Positions 18,298 to 29,626 of a stretch of DNA of 64,000 nucleotides are shown here, in pieces (position 1 is the stretch's first letter; the number at the start of each line of letters is the position of its first letter). Where the stretch lies: assembly GCA_016178045.1 (NCBI GenBank), contig JACOUE010000041.1, forward strand, positions 45,518-109,517, written 5' to 3'. The notes under the pieces are model-generated. The model was not told where the DNA came from, searched no databases, and saw only the letters and a program-made list of their open reading frames with translations. The position numbers and the translations under genes are program-made. Origin of the DNA: Chloroflexota bacterium (GTDB taxonomy: Bacteria > Chloroflexota > Dehalococcoidia > SM23-28-2 > JACOUE01).

Positions 18298-19593
18298 ATG
18301 GCACCCGCTCCAGAAGAGCCGGACCCACCGGCCACCACCGCCGCCCCGCCTCCCAAAGCCCGCCGCCGCCACCGTGGCGGCCGCCGCCAGCGGCCCCGAT
18401 CAGAGGCAGCGCCGCCCGTCGCTACGGCGGAAACGGTCGCTCCCGAAGAGCCCACACCGGAACCGGAGGCCAGGCCGAAGTCCCGGACGGCCCGCCGGCG
18501 CGCCCAGCGCCGTCGCGCTGCCGAGGCGGCCCACGCCCCCGAGGCGGTCGCAGCTCCCGAACCGCAGCGGCGCCGAAGACCGGCCGCAGTTCGCGAGCCG
18601 CAGCCGCCTCGAAGAGCGGCCGTAGCTCGCGAGCCGGCGCCGCCCCGGAGAGCGGCCGCGCCTCCCGAGGCGCCGCCGCGCCGGCGAAGGGCGGCTCCCC
18701 GCCGCCGCGCCGGCAAAGAGGCGCCGATTGAACGCCTGCCGGGGCCATTCGTCCACCCTTCGGAGGCGGAGTTCGCGGGCATCCTCGACTTCTACAACAT
18801 CGAGTGGAAGTACGAGCCCCGCTCGTTCCCCCTGCGCTGGGAGCACGGCCGCGTGGCCGAGGCGTTTACCCCCGACTTCTACCTGTCCGAGTTCAACCTC
18901 TACGTGGAGCTGACCACCCTCAAGTCCAACCTAACGGCCGAGAAGAACCGCAAGGTGCGCCTCCTCCGCCAGCTCTACCCCGAGGTCAACGTCAAGCTCC
19001 TCAAAAAGCGCGACCTCTTCCGCCTCCTCACCAAGTACGGCTACGGCCCGCTCGACCCGGAGGAGGTCCCCGACATCGACCACATCCTGATCTCCACCGG
19101 CAAGCTCCAGCAGCGGGTGGTCGAGATGGGGAAACAGATCAGCAGCGACTACGCGAACCAGGAGCCCGTCCTGGTCGGCGTCCTGAGGGGCGTCTTCTGC
19201 TTCCTCGCCGACCTCGTCCGTCACATCTCCGTCCCCGTGACCCTCGACTTCATGTCGATCTCGTCCTACGAAGGCGACGGGGGCGGCGCCGTCAAGATCC
19301 TGAAGGACCTGGACGAGAACATCAAGGGCCGCGACGTCATCCTGGTGGAGGACATCGTCGATACGGGGATGACCCTGAACCACGTCCTCGACTACCTCTG
19401 GGCGAAGAAGCCGGCCTCCCTCCGCGTCTGCACGCTCCTGGACAAGAGCGTCCGCCGCCTGACCACCGTGAACGTGGACTACGTGGGCTTCGAGGTCCCG
19501 GACGAGTTCGTGGTGGGGTACGGCCTCGACTTCCGCCAGCGCTACCGTAACCTGCCGTTCATCGCGGTGCTCAAGCACGAGCTGCTGCCCTGA
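18298..19593 (+). CDS. Hypoxanthine phosphoribosyltransferase with N-terminal Arg/Pro/Ala-rich tail and nuclease-like middle domain
   Basis: PRPP loop VILVEDIVDTGMTLNHVL; middle FYNIEWKYEPRSFPLRW...AFTPDFYLSEFNLYVELTTLK; low-complexity first ~140 aa. Confidence 0.85.
   Translation: MAPAPEEPDPPATTAAPPPKARRRHRGGRRQRPRSEAAPPVATAETVAPEEPTPEPEARPKSRTARRRAQRRRAAEAAHAPEAVAAPEPQRRRRPAAVREPQPPRRAAVAREPAPPRRAAAPPEAPPRRRRAAPRRRAGKEAPIERLPGPFVHPSEAEFAGILDFYNIEWKYEPRSFPLRWEHGRVAEAFTPDFYLSEFNLYVELTTLKSNLTAEKNRKVRLLRQLYPEVNVKLLKKRDLFRLLTKYGYGPLDPEEVPDIDHILISTGKLQQRVVEMGKQISSDYANQEPVLVGVLRGVFCFLADLVRHISVPVTLDFMSISSYEGDGGGAVKILKDLDENIKGRDVILVEDIVDTGMTLNHVLDYLWAKKPASLRVCTLLDKSVRRLTTVNVDYVGFEVPDEFVVGYGLDFRQRYRNLPFIAVLKHELLP
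18547..18690 (+). repeat. ~36-bp imperfect tandem repeats inside the N-terminal tail
   Basis: CGGCCGCAGTTCGCGAGCCGCAGCCGCCTCGAAGAG / CGGCCGTAGCTCGCGAGCCGGCGCCGCCCCGGAGAG at 18581-18652, degenerate copies on both sides. Confidence 0.65.
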
Positions 19594-19932
19594 AACTGGG
19601 CCCCACCACTGCATAATTTTTTCCACATGCTTTCCACAGCGGTGTCTCTTCAGGAGTAAGCGGGCCTCTTTTGCTAGCTCGGACGAGGATATATGAGGAA
19701 AGGCGGCCTTATTGACCCCTACTGGAGTGTGCGGTCGCTTTGCCCTCTTGACAACCTCATCTCTTGGGAGCACAATGAGCACGCTCTCCGAGCGGTCAAG
19801 TAGCACCGCCAGGGAGAAGGGTTCCGCAAGGGCGGAAGGGCAACCGGAAGCCCGAGCGAGGCCCGGAAACCAGGCGAAATGCGAACAATCACTCGGGGAG
19901 CTGTCATTTTATAGGTTCCCCGCACCCCCCAG

Positions 19933-19966
19933 AACGTAGGGTCCCGACTTCTCGGGGCCCTACGTT
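19933..19966 (+). terminator. Strong hairpin between convergent genes, probable bidirectional terminator
   Basis: AACGTAGGGTCCCGA-CTTC-TCGGGGCCCTACGTT followed by TTAG (one wobble pair). Confidence 0.6.
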
Positions 19967-19972
19967 TTAGCC

Positions 19973-20740
19973 CTACCGCCCTTTGTATACCGGCGGCCGC
20001 TTCTCCAGCCACGCCCGCGCCGCCTCGAGGGCGTCCTCAGACACCTCCAGCTTGCGGATCCGCTTCTCGCTGTAGCTGTAGGCCTCGTCCGGGACGCGGG
20101 GGCGGACCATGGCCAGCAGCTCCTTCGTCGTCCTCAGCGCCAGCGGCGGCAGCGCGGCGATGCGCCTGGCCCAGGCCAGCGTCTCTTCCATCAGCCTTTC
20201 GTCCGGCACCACCTTGTTGACCAGGCCCATCTCATAGGCCCGCCCGGCGCTCAGCCGGAAGCCGTAAGCCACCTCTGCCGCCTCCGACGCGGTGAGCCCG
20301 AACGTGATTTGCCAGTCCCACCCGGCGAAGATCCCCCGCTCGATCTCCAGCATTCCGATCTCCGCGCTCTCGGTGGCGATGCGCAGGTCGGCCCGCATCG
20401 CCATAGTCAGCCCCCCGCCGAAGGCGTAGCCGTTGACCGCGGCGATGGCCGGCTTCAGCAGCGTCCGCTTGTCGTACGGGTTGTCGAGGGCGCGGGTGTC
20501 GGGCGGGATGTTGGTCAGCCGGTCCTCGGCCGCCTCCTTGATGTCCAATCCCACGCAGAAGGCGCGACCATTCCCCGTCAGCACCGCCACCCGGGCCGAG
20601 TCGTCGTCGCGGAAGCGTTGCCACGCCTCGGCCAGCTCCTGCATCATCGCCCGGCTACACGAGTTCAACCGCTCCGGCCGGTTCATGCGGATGACGGTGA
20701 CCGGCCCGTCCTGCTCGTAGACCACGTACTGCCAGCTCAT
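19973..20740 (-). CDS. Enoyl-CoA hydratase/isomerase family
   Basis: VTVIRMNRPERLNSCSRAMM; GNGRAFCVGLDIKEA; AAVNGYAFGGGLTMA. Confidence 0.92.
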   Translation of the reverse strand: MSWQYVVYEQDGPVTVIRMNRPERLNSCSRAMMQELAEAWQRFRDDDSARVAVLTGNGRAFCVGLDIKEAAEDRLTNIPPDTRALDNPYDKRTLLKPAIAAVNGYAFGGGLTMAMRADLRIATESAEIGMLEIERGIFAGWDWQITFGLTASEAAEVAYGFRLSAGRAYEMGLVNKVVPDERLMEETLAWARRIAALPPLALRTTKELLAMVRPRVPDEAYSYSEKRIRKLEVSEDALEAARAWLEKRPPVYKGR

Positions 20741-20835
20741 CGTCGTGCCTCCGTGAGGAACGTAATCTGGACGAACGGCGCCGCCTGCTCGTCGGCAGGG
20801 GGCCCGGGTCGGTTACCTGTCGTGCGACTGGTCCC

Positions 20836-21174
20836 TCAACCGGCTGAAGGGCTCTCGGCCGTCTCCGGCGGCAGGACCAGCTTCGTGCCCAGCTTGGCGT
20901 CTATCTCCCCGGCCAGGGCGAAGTCCCGGTCCGTCAGGGCCTTCTCGCTGTGGGTGATGAGGCGCAGGGTGACCTTGTTGTAGTTGATGGCGATGTCCGG
21001 GTGGTGACCGGCGGACTCCGCGAGGTACGCCACCGAGTTCACGAAGGCAATGGCTCGCAGGAAGGTCCGGAACGTGTACTGCTTGCGCAGGCGGCTGTCG
21101 CGCAGCTCCCACCCCTCGAGCGCCTTCAGCCCGTCCTGCACCTCGTCGTCGGAAAGCACTCTCGGCTCCGCCAT
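20836..21174 (-). CDS. 4a-hydroxytetrahydrobiopterin (pterin-4-alpha-carbinolamine) dehydratase
   Basis: LEGWELRDSRLRKQYTFRTFLRAIAFVNSVAYLAESAGHHPDIAINYNKVTLRLITH. Confidence 0.92.
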   Translation of the reverse strand: MAEPRVLSDDEVQDGLKALEGWELRDSRLRKQYTFRTFLRAIAFVNSVAYLAESAGHHPDIAINYNKVTLRLITHSEKALTDRDFALAGEIDAKLGTKLVLPPETAESPSAG

Positions 21175-21248
21175 GGCCCGTCACCTCGCGCCGACAGAAT
21201 AGCACGGCCCTGACTCCCTATGCCATAATTGGGCGAGAGAGGTGCCCC

Positions 21249-21887
21249 TTGGCCATCTATGACGTTACCGTGCCCCTTTCCGCGGGCATGCCCACCTACC
21301 CGGGCGAGCCGGGCCCCCGCCTCCACCCCCTCAAGCAGATCTCCCGCGGCGACTCGGCCAACGTCACCTCACTGTTCATGGGCGCCCACACCGGCACCCA
21401 CGTCGACGCCCCCCACCACTTCCTCACCGGCAGCGCGACGATCGAAGAGCTGCCGGTGGACGCCCTGGTCGGGCCCTGCCGGCTGGTCGAACTGCCCCAC
21501 GCCGGGACCATCACCGCCGAAGACCTGGAGGCGGCGGGCCTGCCCCGGGTCGAGCGGCTCCTCCTGAAGACCAGCAACTCTAGCCTCTGGCGCGACGACG
21601 AGTTCCACAGCGACTTCGCCCACATCAGCGGCGACGCCGCCCGCTGGCTCATCAAGCGCGGCGTGCGCCTGGTGGGCATCGACTACCTCTCCATCGAGCA
21701 GTTCCGCTCGCCCACGCATGAGGTGCACCGCACGCTGCTGGCGTCGGGGGTGGTCATCCTGGAGGGGCTGGACCTGCGCCAGGTTCCGGAAGGCGACTAC
21801 TTCCTGGTCTGCGCGCCGCTGAAACTGGTCGGCGGCGACGGCGCCCCCGCCCGCGTCTTCCTCCTCGACGAAGCCTCCCGCCCGTGA
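21249..21887 (+). CDS. Cyclase family protein (kynurenine formamidase-like)
   Basis: DVTVPLSAGMPTYPGEP; GAHTGTHVDAPHHF; VGIDYLSIE. Confidence 0.92.
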   Translation: MAIYDVTVPLSAGMPTYPGEPGPRLHPLKQISRGDSANVTSLFMGAHTGTHVDAPHHFLTGSATIEELPVDALVGPCRLVELPHAGTITAEDLEAAGLPRVERLLLKTSNSSLWRDDEFHSDFAHISGDAARWLIKRGVRLVGIDYLSIEQFRSPTHEVHRTLLASGVVILEGLDLRQVPEGDYFLVCAPLKLVGGDGAPARVFLLDEASRP

Positions 21888-21917
21888 CCCTGGACGGAGA
21901 GGCGGTAAGACGTATCG

Positions 21918-23180
21918 CTAGAAGATGACCTGTCGCTGCTTGAGGGCGCCGATCTCCTCCGCCGACCTCCCCAGCAGCTCCCCGAAGACGTAGTCGTTGT
22001 CCTGGCCCAGGGTCGGCGCCGCCCGCCAGACCTGGCACGGTGTCTCCGACATCCGCCAGGGGATGCCGGCGTGCTTGCGTATTCCCACCTCCGGGTGCTC
22101 CTTCTCCACGAAGAAGCCCCCAGCGTTAAGGTTAGGGTCTTCCCCGAGCTGGAAGTTGGCCAGCGGCGGGAACGCCGCCACCCTGGCCTGCTGCAGCTTC
22201 TCCGACACTTCGAACGGGTCGTGCTGGGACGTCCACTCCTCCACGATGCCCTCGAGGTCGTCCTCGTTGGCCTTGCGGCCGGCCATGGTGCGGAAGCGGG
22301 CGTCGTCCGCTACTTCCGGGCGACCCATGGCCTCGCACAGCCTTCGCCACTCGTCGTCGGAGCCGCAGGCGATGCTCACCCAGCGGTCTTCCGGAAGGAC
22401 CCCCGGCGGCAGGTCGCCCGTGGCCGGGCCGCAGCGGAACACGCCGTGCGGCGCCATGAGCGGGTCGCGGTTGCCCACGAGCGGTGGCTGCTCCCCGTTC
22501 ATAGACTGGCCCAGGATCGCGTCGCCGATGACGGCCATCGTCGACTCCCACTGGGACATGTCGATGTACTGCCCCCTTCCCGTGCGCTCGCGGTGCCAGA
22601 GCGCGGCCAGGACGGCGAAGGCGCCGTGGAGGCCGGCGTTGGGGTCGCCGTAGGACATGCCCACGTGCCCCGGGCGATCCATGTCGGTGTACCCGGTGAG
22701 GGTGGAGAGGCCGGCCAGCGGCACCTGGGCCGGTCCGTAGGAGACGTACGTGCTCTCCGGCCCCGTCTGGCCGTAGCCCGAGAGGCTGATCATGATGATG
22801 TCCGGCTTCACCTGTCGCAGCGCCTCGTAGCCCAGGCCCAGCCGCTCGAGCACGCCCGCCGCGAAGTTCTCCACGGCGATGTCGCTCATGGCGACGATCC
22901 GCTTCGCCAGCTCCGCCCCTTCCGGCTGCGTCAGGTCCAGCTGGATGCTGCGCTTCCCCTGGTTGTACTGGTTGAAGTAGCCGGCGCGGTTGGGGCCCGG
23001 CTGCCCCTCGGCCCAGGGCGGGAGCATGCGGAGGACGTCGATCCGCTTCGTCGTCTCGATGCGGATCACCTCCGCCCCCATGTGCGCGAGCTGGAGGGTG
23101 CAGAAGGGCCCGGCCCACACCCAGGTGAAGTCGGTGACTCGTATGCCGTTGAGGGGGCCTTCTCGATTTTCCGCCGTCAT
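21918..23180 (-). CDS. CaiB/BaiF (family III) CoA-transferase
   Basis: NGIRVTDFTWVWAGPFCTLQLAHMGAEVIRIE; GRGQYIDMSQWES. Confidence 0.93.
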   Translation of the reverse strand: MTAENREGPLNGIRVTDFTWVWAGPFCTLQLAHMGAEVIRIETTKRIDVLRMLPPWAEGQPGPNRAGYFNQYNQGKRSIQLDLTQPEGAELAKRIVAMSDIAVENFAAGVLERLGLGYEALRQVKPDIIMISLSGYGQTGPESTYVSYGPAQVPLAGLSTLTGYTDMDRPGHVGMSYGDPNAGLHGAFAVLAALWHRERTGRGQYIDMSQWESTMAVIGDAILGQSMNGEQPPLVGNRDPLMAPHGVFRCGPATGDLPPGVLPEDRWVSIACGSDDEWRRLCEAMGRPEVADDARFRTMAGRKANEDDLEGIVEEWTSQHDPFEVSEKLQQARVAAFPPLANFQLGEDPNLNAGGFFVEKEHPEVGIRKHAGIPWRMSETPCQVWRAAPTLGQDNDYVFGELLGRSAEEIGALKQRQVIF

Positions 23181-23232
23181 GATGGGTAATCACTCTCGGC
23201 CCCGCGCCCTGAAGTGCGCGGCTCACAGTGGT

Positions 23233-23257
23233 CGCCTGAAGGCGCCGCCTTCAGGCG
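23233..23257. repeat. Intergenic perfect palindrome
   Basis: CGCCTGAAGGCG-C-CGCCTTCAGGCG. Confidence 0.7.
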
Positions 23258-23301
23258 GCGGTCCAGAAGAAGGGCCCAGAGACAGCTCGATGATCGCATG
23301 G

Positions 23302-24507
23302 CTACAGGGCGCCCGCCTCCCGAACGCTGCGCAGCTCATCGCCGGACAGGCCGAGCAGCCCGCCGAAGACAGCCTCGTTGTGCTGGCCGAGGGTGGGTGC
23401 TGGCGAGCGGATGGCCCAGGGCGTCCCGCTCAGCTTGTACGGCGCGCCGGCGTACTTGTGCTTCCCCGCTAGCGGGTGGGCCACTTCGACGAAGAAGCCG
23501 CGCGCCTTCAGGTGTTCGGAGTCCAGGAGGTCGGCCATAGTGGAGGCCGGCGCGAAGGGAATGCGCCGCTGCTGCGCCGCGTGATAGAGGTCTCTCACCG
23601 TCCACTCGCTGACCCACTCCTCCAGGAACGGCCGCAGGGCGTCGTAGTTGGAGGCGCGCACCAGCCGGTTGGCGAACACCTCCCACGTCGTCCACTCCGG
23701 GCTGCCCATCAGCTCGACGAAGCGGTGCCACTGCTCCTCCTCCACGCATAGGACGAAGATCCAGCCGTCCTTGCACTGGAAGAAATCGACCGGCTGGATG
23801 GGGCGCTGGCCCCAGCGGACGGCAGTGAGACGCATGTAGGGCCAGAAGGTGTAGGTCATCTCGATCTCGGCGGCGATGCACTCCTGGCCGGAGACGTCGA
23901 TGTGCTGGCCCGCGCCGTTTTGCAGCCGGTGCAGGAGGGCACCCATGGTGACGACGGCGCCCGTCGCTCCCGACTGGTACTCCGTCTGCTGGCCGTACGC
24001 CTTCAGCGGCGGCATCTCGGGCCGGCCGGGCCAGCCGTTCAGCCAGGCCCAGCCGCCGGCGCACGATACGGTGAGGTCGTACGCCTTGTAGTCGCGGTAG
24101 GGGCCGTCCTGCCCGAACGGCGATAGCGAGGTCATGACCAGCCGCGGGTTGGCTTCTCGCAGCGAGTCGTAGTCCAGCCCGACCGCGGCCATCTGCCGGG
24201 GCGGGTAGTTGTGTACCAGGACGTCGGCCTTCTCCGCCAGGCGCCGCAGGAGCTCGCGGCCGCGGGGATCGCGGAGGTTCAGGGTAACGCCCTGCTTGTT
24301 GCAGTTCAGGTAGAGGAAGAGGCCGCTCTTATCGGGGTGGGGCTCGTTGCCGGGGAAGGGCCCGCGCCGGCGGCTGACGTCGCCGGACGGCTCCTCCACC
24401 TTGACGACCTCCGCGCCCAGGTCGGCCATCAGCTTGGCGGTGTAGGCGGCGGCGACGCCGCTGCCGCACTCGATTACGCGAAGACCTGCCAGCGCCTGCT
24501 CGGCCAT
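23302..24507 (-). CDS. CaiB/BaiF (family III) CoA-transferase
   Basis: AGLRVIECGSGVAAAYTAKLMADLGAEVVKVEEPSGD; GAGQHIDVSGQEC. Confidence 0.93.
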   Translation of the reverse strand: MAEQALAGLRVIECGSGVAAAYTAKLMADLGAEVVKVEEPSGDVSRRRGPFPGNEPHPDKSGLFLYLNCNKQGVTLNLRDPRGRELLRRLAEKADVLVHNYPPRQMAAVGLDYDSLREANPRLVMTSLSPFGQDGPYRDYKAYDLTVSCAGGWAWLNGWPGRPEMPPLKAYGQQTEYQSGATGAVVTMGALLHRLQNGAGQHIDVSGQECIAAEIEMTYTFWPYMRLTAVRWGQRPIQPVDFFQCKDGWIFVLCVEEEQWHRFVELMGSPEWTTWEVFANRLVRASNYDALRPFLEEWVSEWTVRDLYHAAQQRRIPFAPASTMADLLDSEHLKARGFFVEVAHPLAGKHKYAGAPYKLSGTPWAIRSPAPTLGQHNEAVFGGLLGLSGDELRSVREAGAL

Positions 24508-24594
24508 CAGCTTCTCATGGTGTGGTCAGTTGCGTAGAGGGTGCCCGGTCTTGTGGGGAGACGGAGATAAATCGCGACCTATAATATAGGGCGG

Positions 24595-24885
24595 GTGCCC
24601 GCCGTGCAAGAGCCGGTCGTATTGGAGGCGAAGGCCCGCCTGCCGTGGCGGCGGGAGGCGGTGGCGGCGCTGGCCTGCGCCGCCGCCCTCGTCGTCTACG
24701 GCAACGGAATCGCCGCCGCGCTGGTCTGGGCGGTCCGCTTTCAGCGCCTGTCCCCCGCTGACGTAGGCCTTACATGCGAGGGCGCCCTGCGAGGTACCCT
24801 CATCGGGCTCGTGGCGGCGCCCATCGCCTTTCACTGGCTGACCGTCGTGGCCATGAACGGCACCCTCTTTGCCCTCTCCCGCTGA
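24595..24885 (+). CDS. Small two-TM hypothetical membrane protein
   Basis: GTG start; hydrophobic AVAALACAAALVVYGNGIAAALVWAV and LRGTLIGLVAAPIAFHWLTVVAM. Confidence 0.45.
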   Translation: MPAVQEPVVLEAKARLPWRREAVAALACAAALVVYGNGIAAALVWAVRFQRLSPADVGLTCEGALRGTLIGLVAAPIAFHWLTVVAMNGTLFALSR

Positions 24886-24906
24886 CGTCCTATACTGGCC
24901 CCGTCT

Positions 24907-27678
<2,772 letters not shown>

Positions 27679-27705
27679 ATAGAGACTCAATAGGTTCCGT
27701 GGCCA

Positions 27706-28272
27706 CTACCGTTTGTCTCCGAAGCGAGAAACACTCTGACGCACAATCTCCCTAACAGCCCAGAGGAGGTCTTCACAGACCGCGACCGCATCTTTGGGCT
27801 CGTCGTCCTCTTCGTCCTCATCCTCATCTTCCTCATCAATTGATGCAGGATATCCATACAGAGTCCAGCCCCATTCGACCCTAACGCGTCCGCCACCGCT
27901 ATAAGAAGCCACTTGATAGCCCGGATTAATAGGCGTGACGTGAAAATCGGCGTTGCGCAGGCCCCTTAAGAACTTGATGCGGTCATTGTTCTCCATGTGG
28001 TCGATCCACATCTTGAAGCCCCTCCGTCGGCCAAAATCCCGGTTGAGCATGTTTATCGTGCCCCGAAGCGCCGACAGGAAGGCCCGGAGGTTGTAACGGA
28101 ACCTATTGGCGTCGTCGACGTTGGCCGCGTACCGCCTAAGCTCAGATAGGAAGTAATCTGCCTCACCGAGCTTATCGAGGACTTCAGACGGGACCACAGT
28201 TGCTTGCTCAAGCCGCTTCGCCGCCTTGCTCAACCTGTGTACGATCTCGGGCGCGCGGTTCTCAAAGGCCAT
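27706..28272 (-). CDS. Hypothetical protein, possible HEPN-like domain
   Basis: Helical; FLRGLRNADFHV contains R-x4-H; acidic stretch DEEDEDEDEEDDE. Confidence 0.5.
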   Translation of the reverse strand: MAFENRAPEIVHRLSKAAKRLEQATVVPSEVLDKLGEADYFLSELRRYAANVDDANRFRYNLRAFLSALRGTINMLNRDFGRRRGFKMWIDHMENNDRIKFLRGLRNADFHVTPINPGYQVASYSGGGRVRVEWGWTLYGYPASIDEEDEDEDEEDDEPKDAVAVCEDLLWAVREIVRQSVSRFGDKR

Positions 28273-28436
28273 GGCCCCATGATATACGGCCGGGTCGTGC
28301 TTAAACCATCTGCTTGAGCGGCCTTTGGTCGCAGACCTTCGACGTTCATTGTCAAATAGTTGATGGCAGTTGGGCATTTGACCGGTTCGAAATGCTGCTG
28401 CTAACATGGGTTGCGACCTCCGGAAGGAATAGCGTT

Positions 28437-29615
28437 GTGAAGTTCGGCGTCTTTTTCGAGCTCTCCGTCGCCAAGCCCTGGAACCCCCGCAGCGAGTACG
28501 AGGTCTATCACAACGCCCTCCAGCAGATCGAAGCAGCCGACCGCCTGGGGTTCGACCAGGCCTGGGCGGTAGAGCACCACTTCCTGGAGGAGTACTCGCA
28601 CTGCTCGGCGCCGGAGGTGTTCCTGGCCGCCGCGGCCGCCCGCACCAGCAGGATCCGCCTGGGCCACGGCGTCATGATGGTCCTCCCTCCCTTCAACCAC
28701 CCTCTCCGCTGCGCCGAGCGCGCCGCCGCCCTCGACATCATCTCCAACGGCCGGCTGGAGTTCGGCACCGGCCGCTCCGCCACCTGGACGGAGCTGGGCG
28801 GCTTCCGCTGCGACCCCGACCTGACGAAGGAGATGTGGGACGAGGCCCTGCGGGCGATACCGAAGATGTGGACGCAGGAGACGTTCTCCTGGGAGTCCAA
28901 ACACTTCTCGGTGCCGCCGCGGAACGTTATCCCCAAGCCGGTGCAGAAGCCCCATCCGCCGCTCTGGGTGGCCGTCTCCAGCCCCGAGACCGCCATCCAG
29001 GCCGCCGAGCGGGGCATCGGCTGCCTGGGCGTCTCCGTCGGTACGCCCGCCGAGTACGAGCAGCGGGTGAAGGACTACCGGCGCGTGATCAAGCAGTGCG
29101 AGCCCGCCGGCGACTTCGTCAACGAGCAGGTGAACGGCGTGACCTTCCTCTACGTCGACGAGACGGACGACGAGGCGCGCTTCTGGGGCACCAAGCTGGT
29201 GTACACCTTCGCCAACTTCGCCGCCCACCTGGTGGGCATCAGCTCCATCTACCCCACGCCGGCCTACAAGACGCCCGGCCTTCTCTTCGCCGTCCGGCGG
29301 GAGGCGGAGCAGCAGGCCGTTACCCCGGCCGGCACGCCGGAGCGGGCGCCCGGCGGAGGCGGCGTCATCCGCGAGGGGATGGCCATCGGCACTCCCCAGA
29401 CCGTCATTAAGAACCTGAAGATGTGGGAGGAGATCGGCGTCGACCGCATGGTCTTCCTCATCAACTCCGGCGAGCAGGTCCCCCACGACCGGGTGCTGCG
29501 CTCCCTGCAGCTGTTCGCCGAGCAGGTGATGCCGGCGCTGGACAGGGGGGCGCCCGCCGCCCGGCCACGGGCGAAGGGGCGAGGCCCCCGCCGGGCCGAG
29601 CCGGCCATGCCCTAG
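28437..29615 (+). CDS. LLM-class (luciferase-like) flavin-dependent oxidoreductase
   Basis: VKFGVFFELSVAKPWNP; DQAWAVEHHFLEEYSHCSAPEVFLAAAAART; RLEFGTGRSATWTELGGF. Confidence 0.92.
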   Translation: MKFGVFFELSVAKPWNPRSEYEVYHNALQQIEAADRLGFDQAWAVEHHFLEEYSHCSAPEVFLAAAAARTSRIRLGHGVMMVLPPFNHPLRCAERAAALDIISNGRLEFGTGRSATWTELGGFRCDPDLTKEMWDEALRAIPKMWTQETFSWESKHFSVPPRNVIPKPVQKPHPPLWVAVSSPETAIQAAERGIGCLGVSVGTPAEYEQRVKDYRRVIKQCEPAGDFVNEQVNGVTFLYVDETDDEARFWGTKLVYTFANFAAHLVGISSIYPTPAYKTPGLLFAVRREAEQQAVTPAGTPERAPGGGGVIREGMAIGTPQTVIKNLKMWEEIGVDRMVFLINSGEQVPHDRVLRSLQLFAEQVMPALDRGAPAARPRAKGRGPRRAEPAMP

Positions 29616-29626
29616 GCGGGCTCGCC

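Noticed and set aside
19712-19939. 75-aa plus-strand ORF in the structured intergenic gap
   Set aside because: Ser/Arg/Thr-rich, no SD support, overlaps the hairpin region; more likely non-coding.
22071-23226. Antisense and shadow ORFs over the CoA-transferase at 21918
   Set aside because: Overlap a clear family III CoA-transferase and lack motifs.
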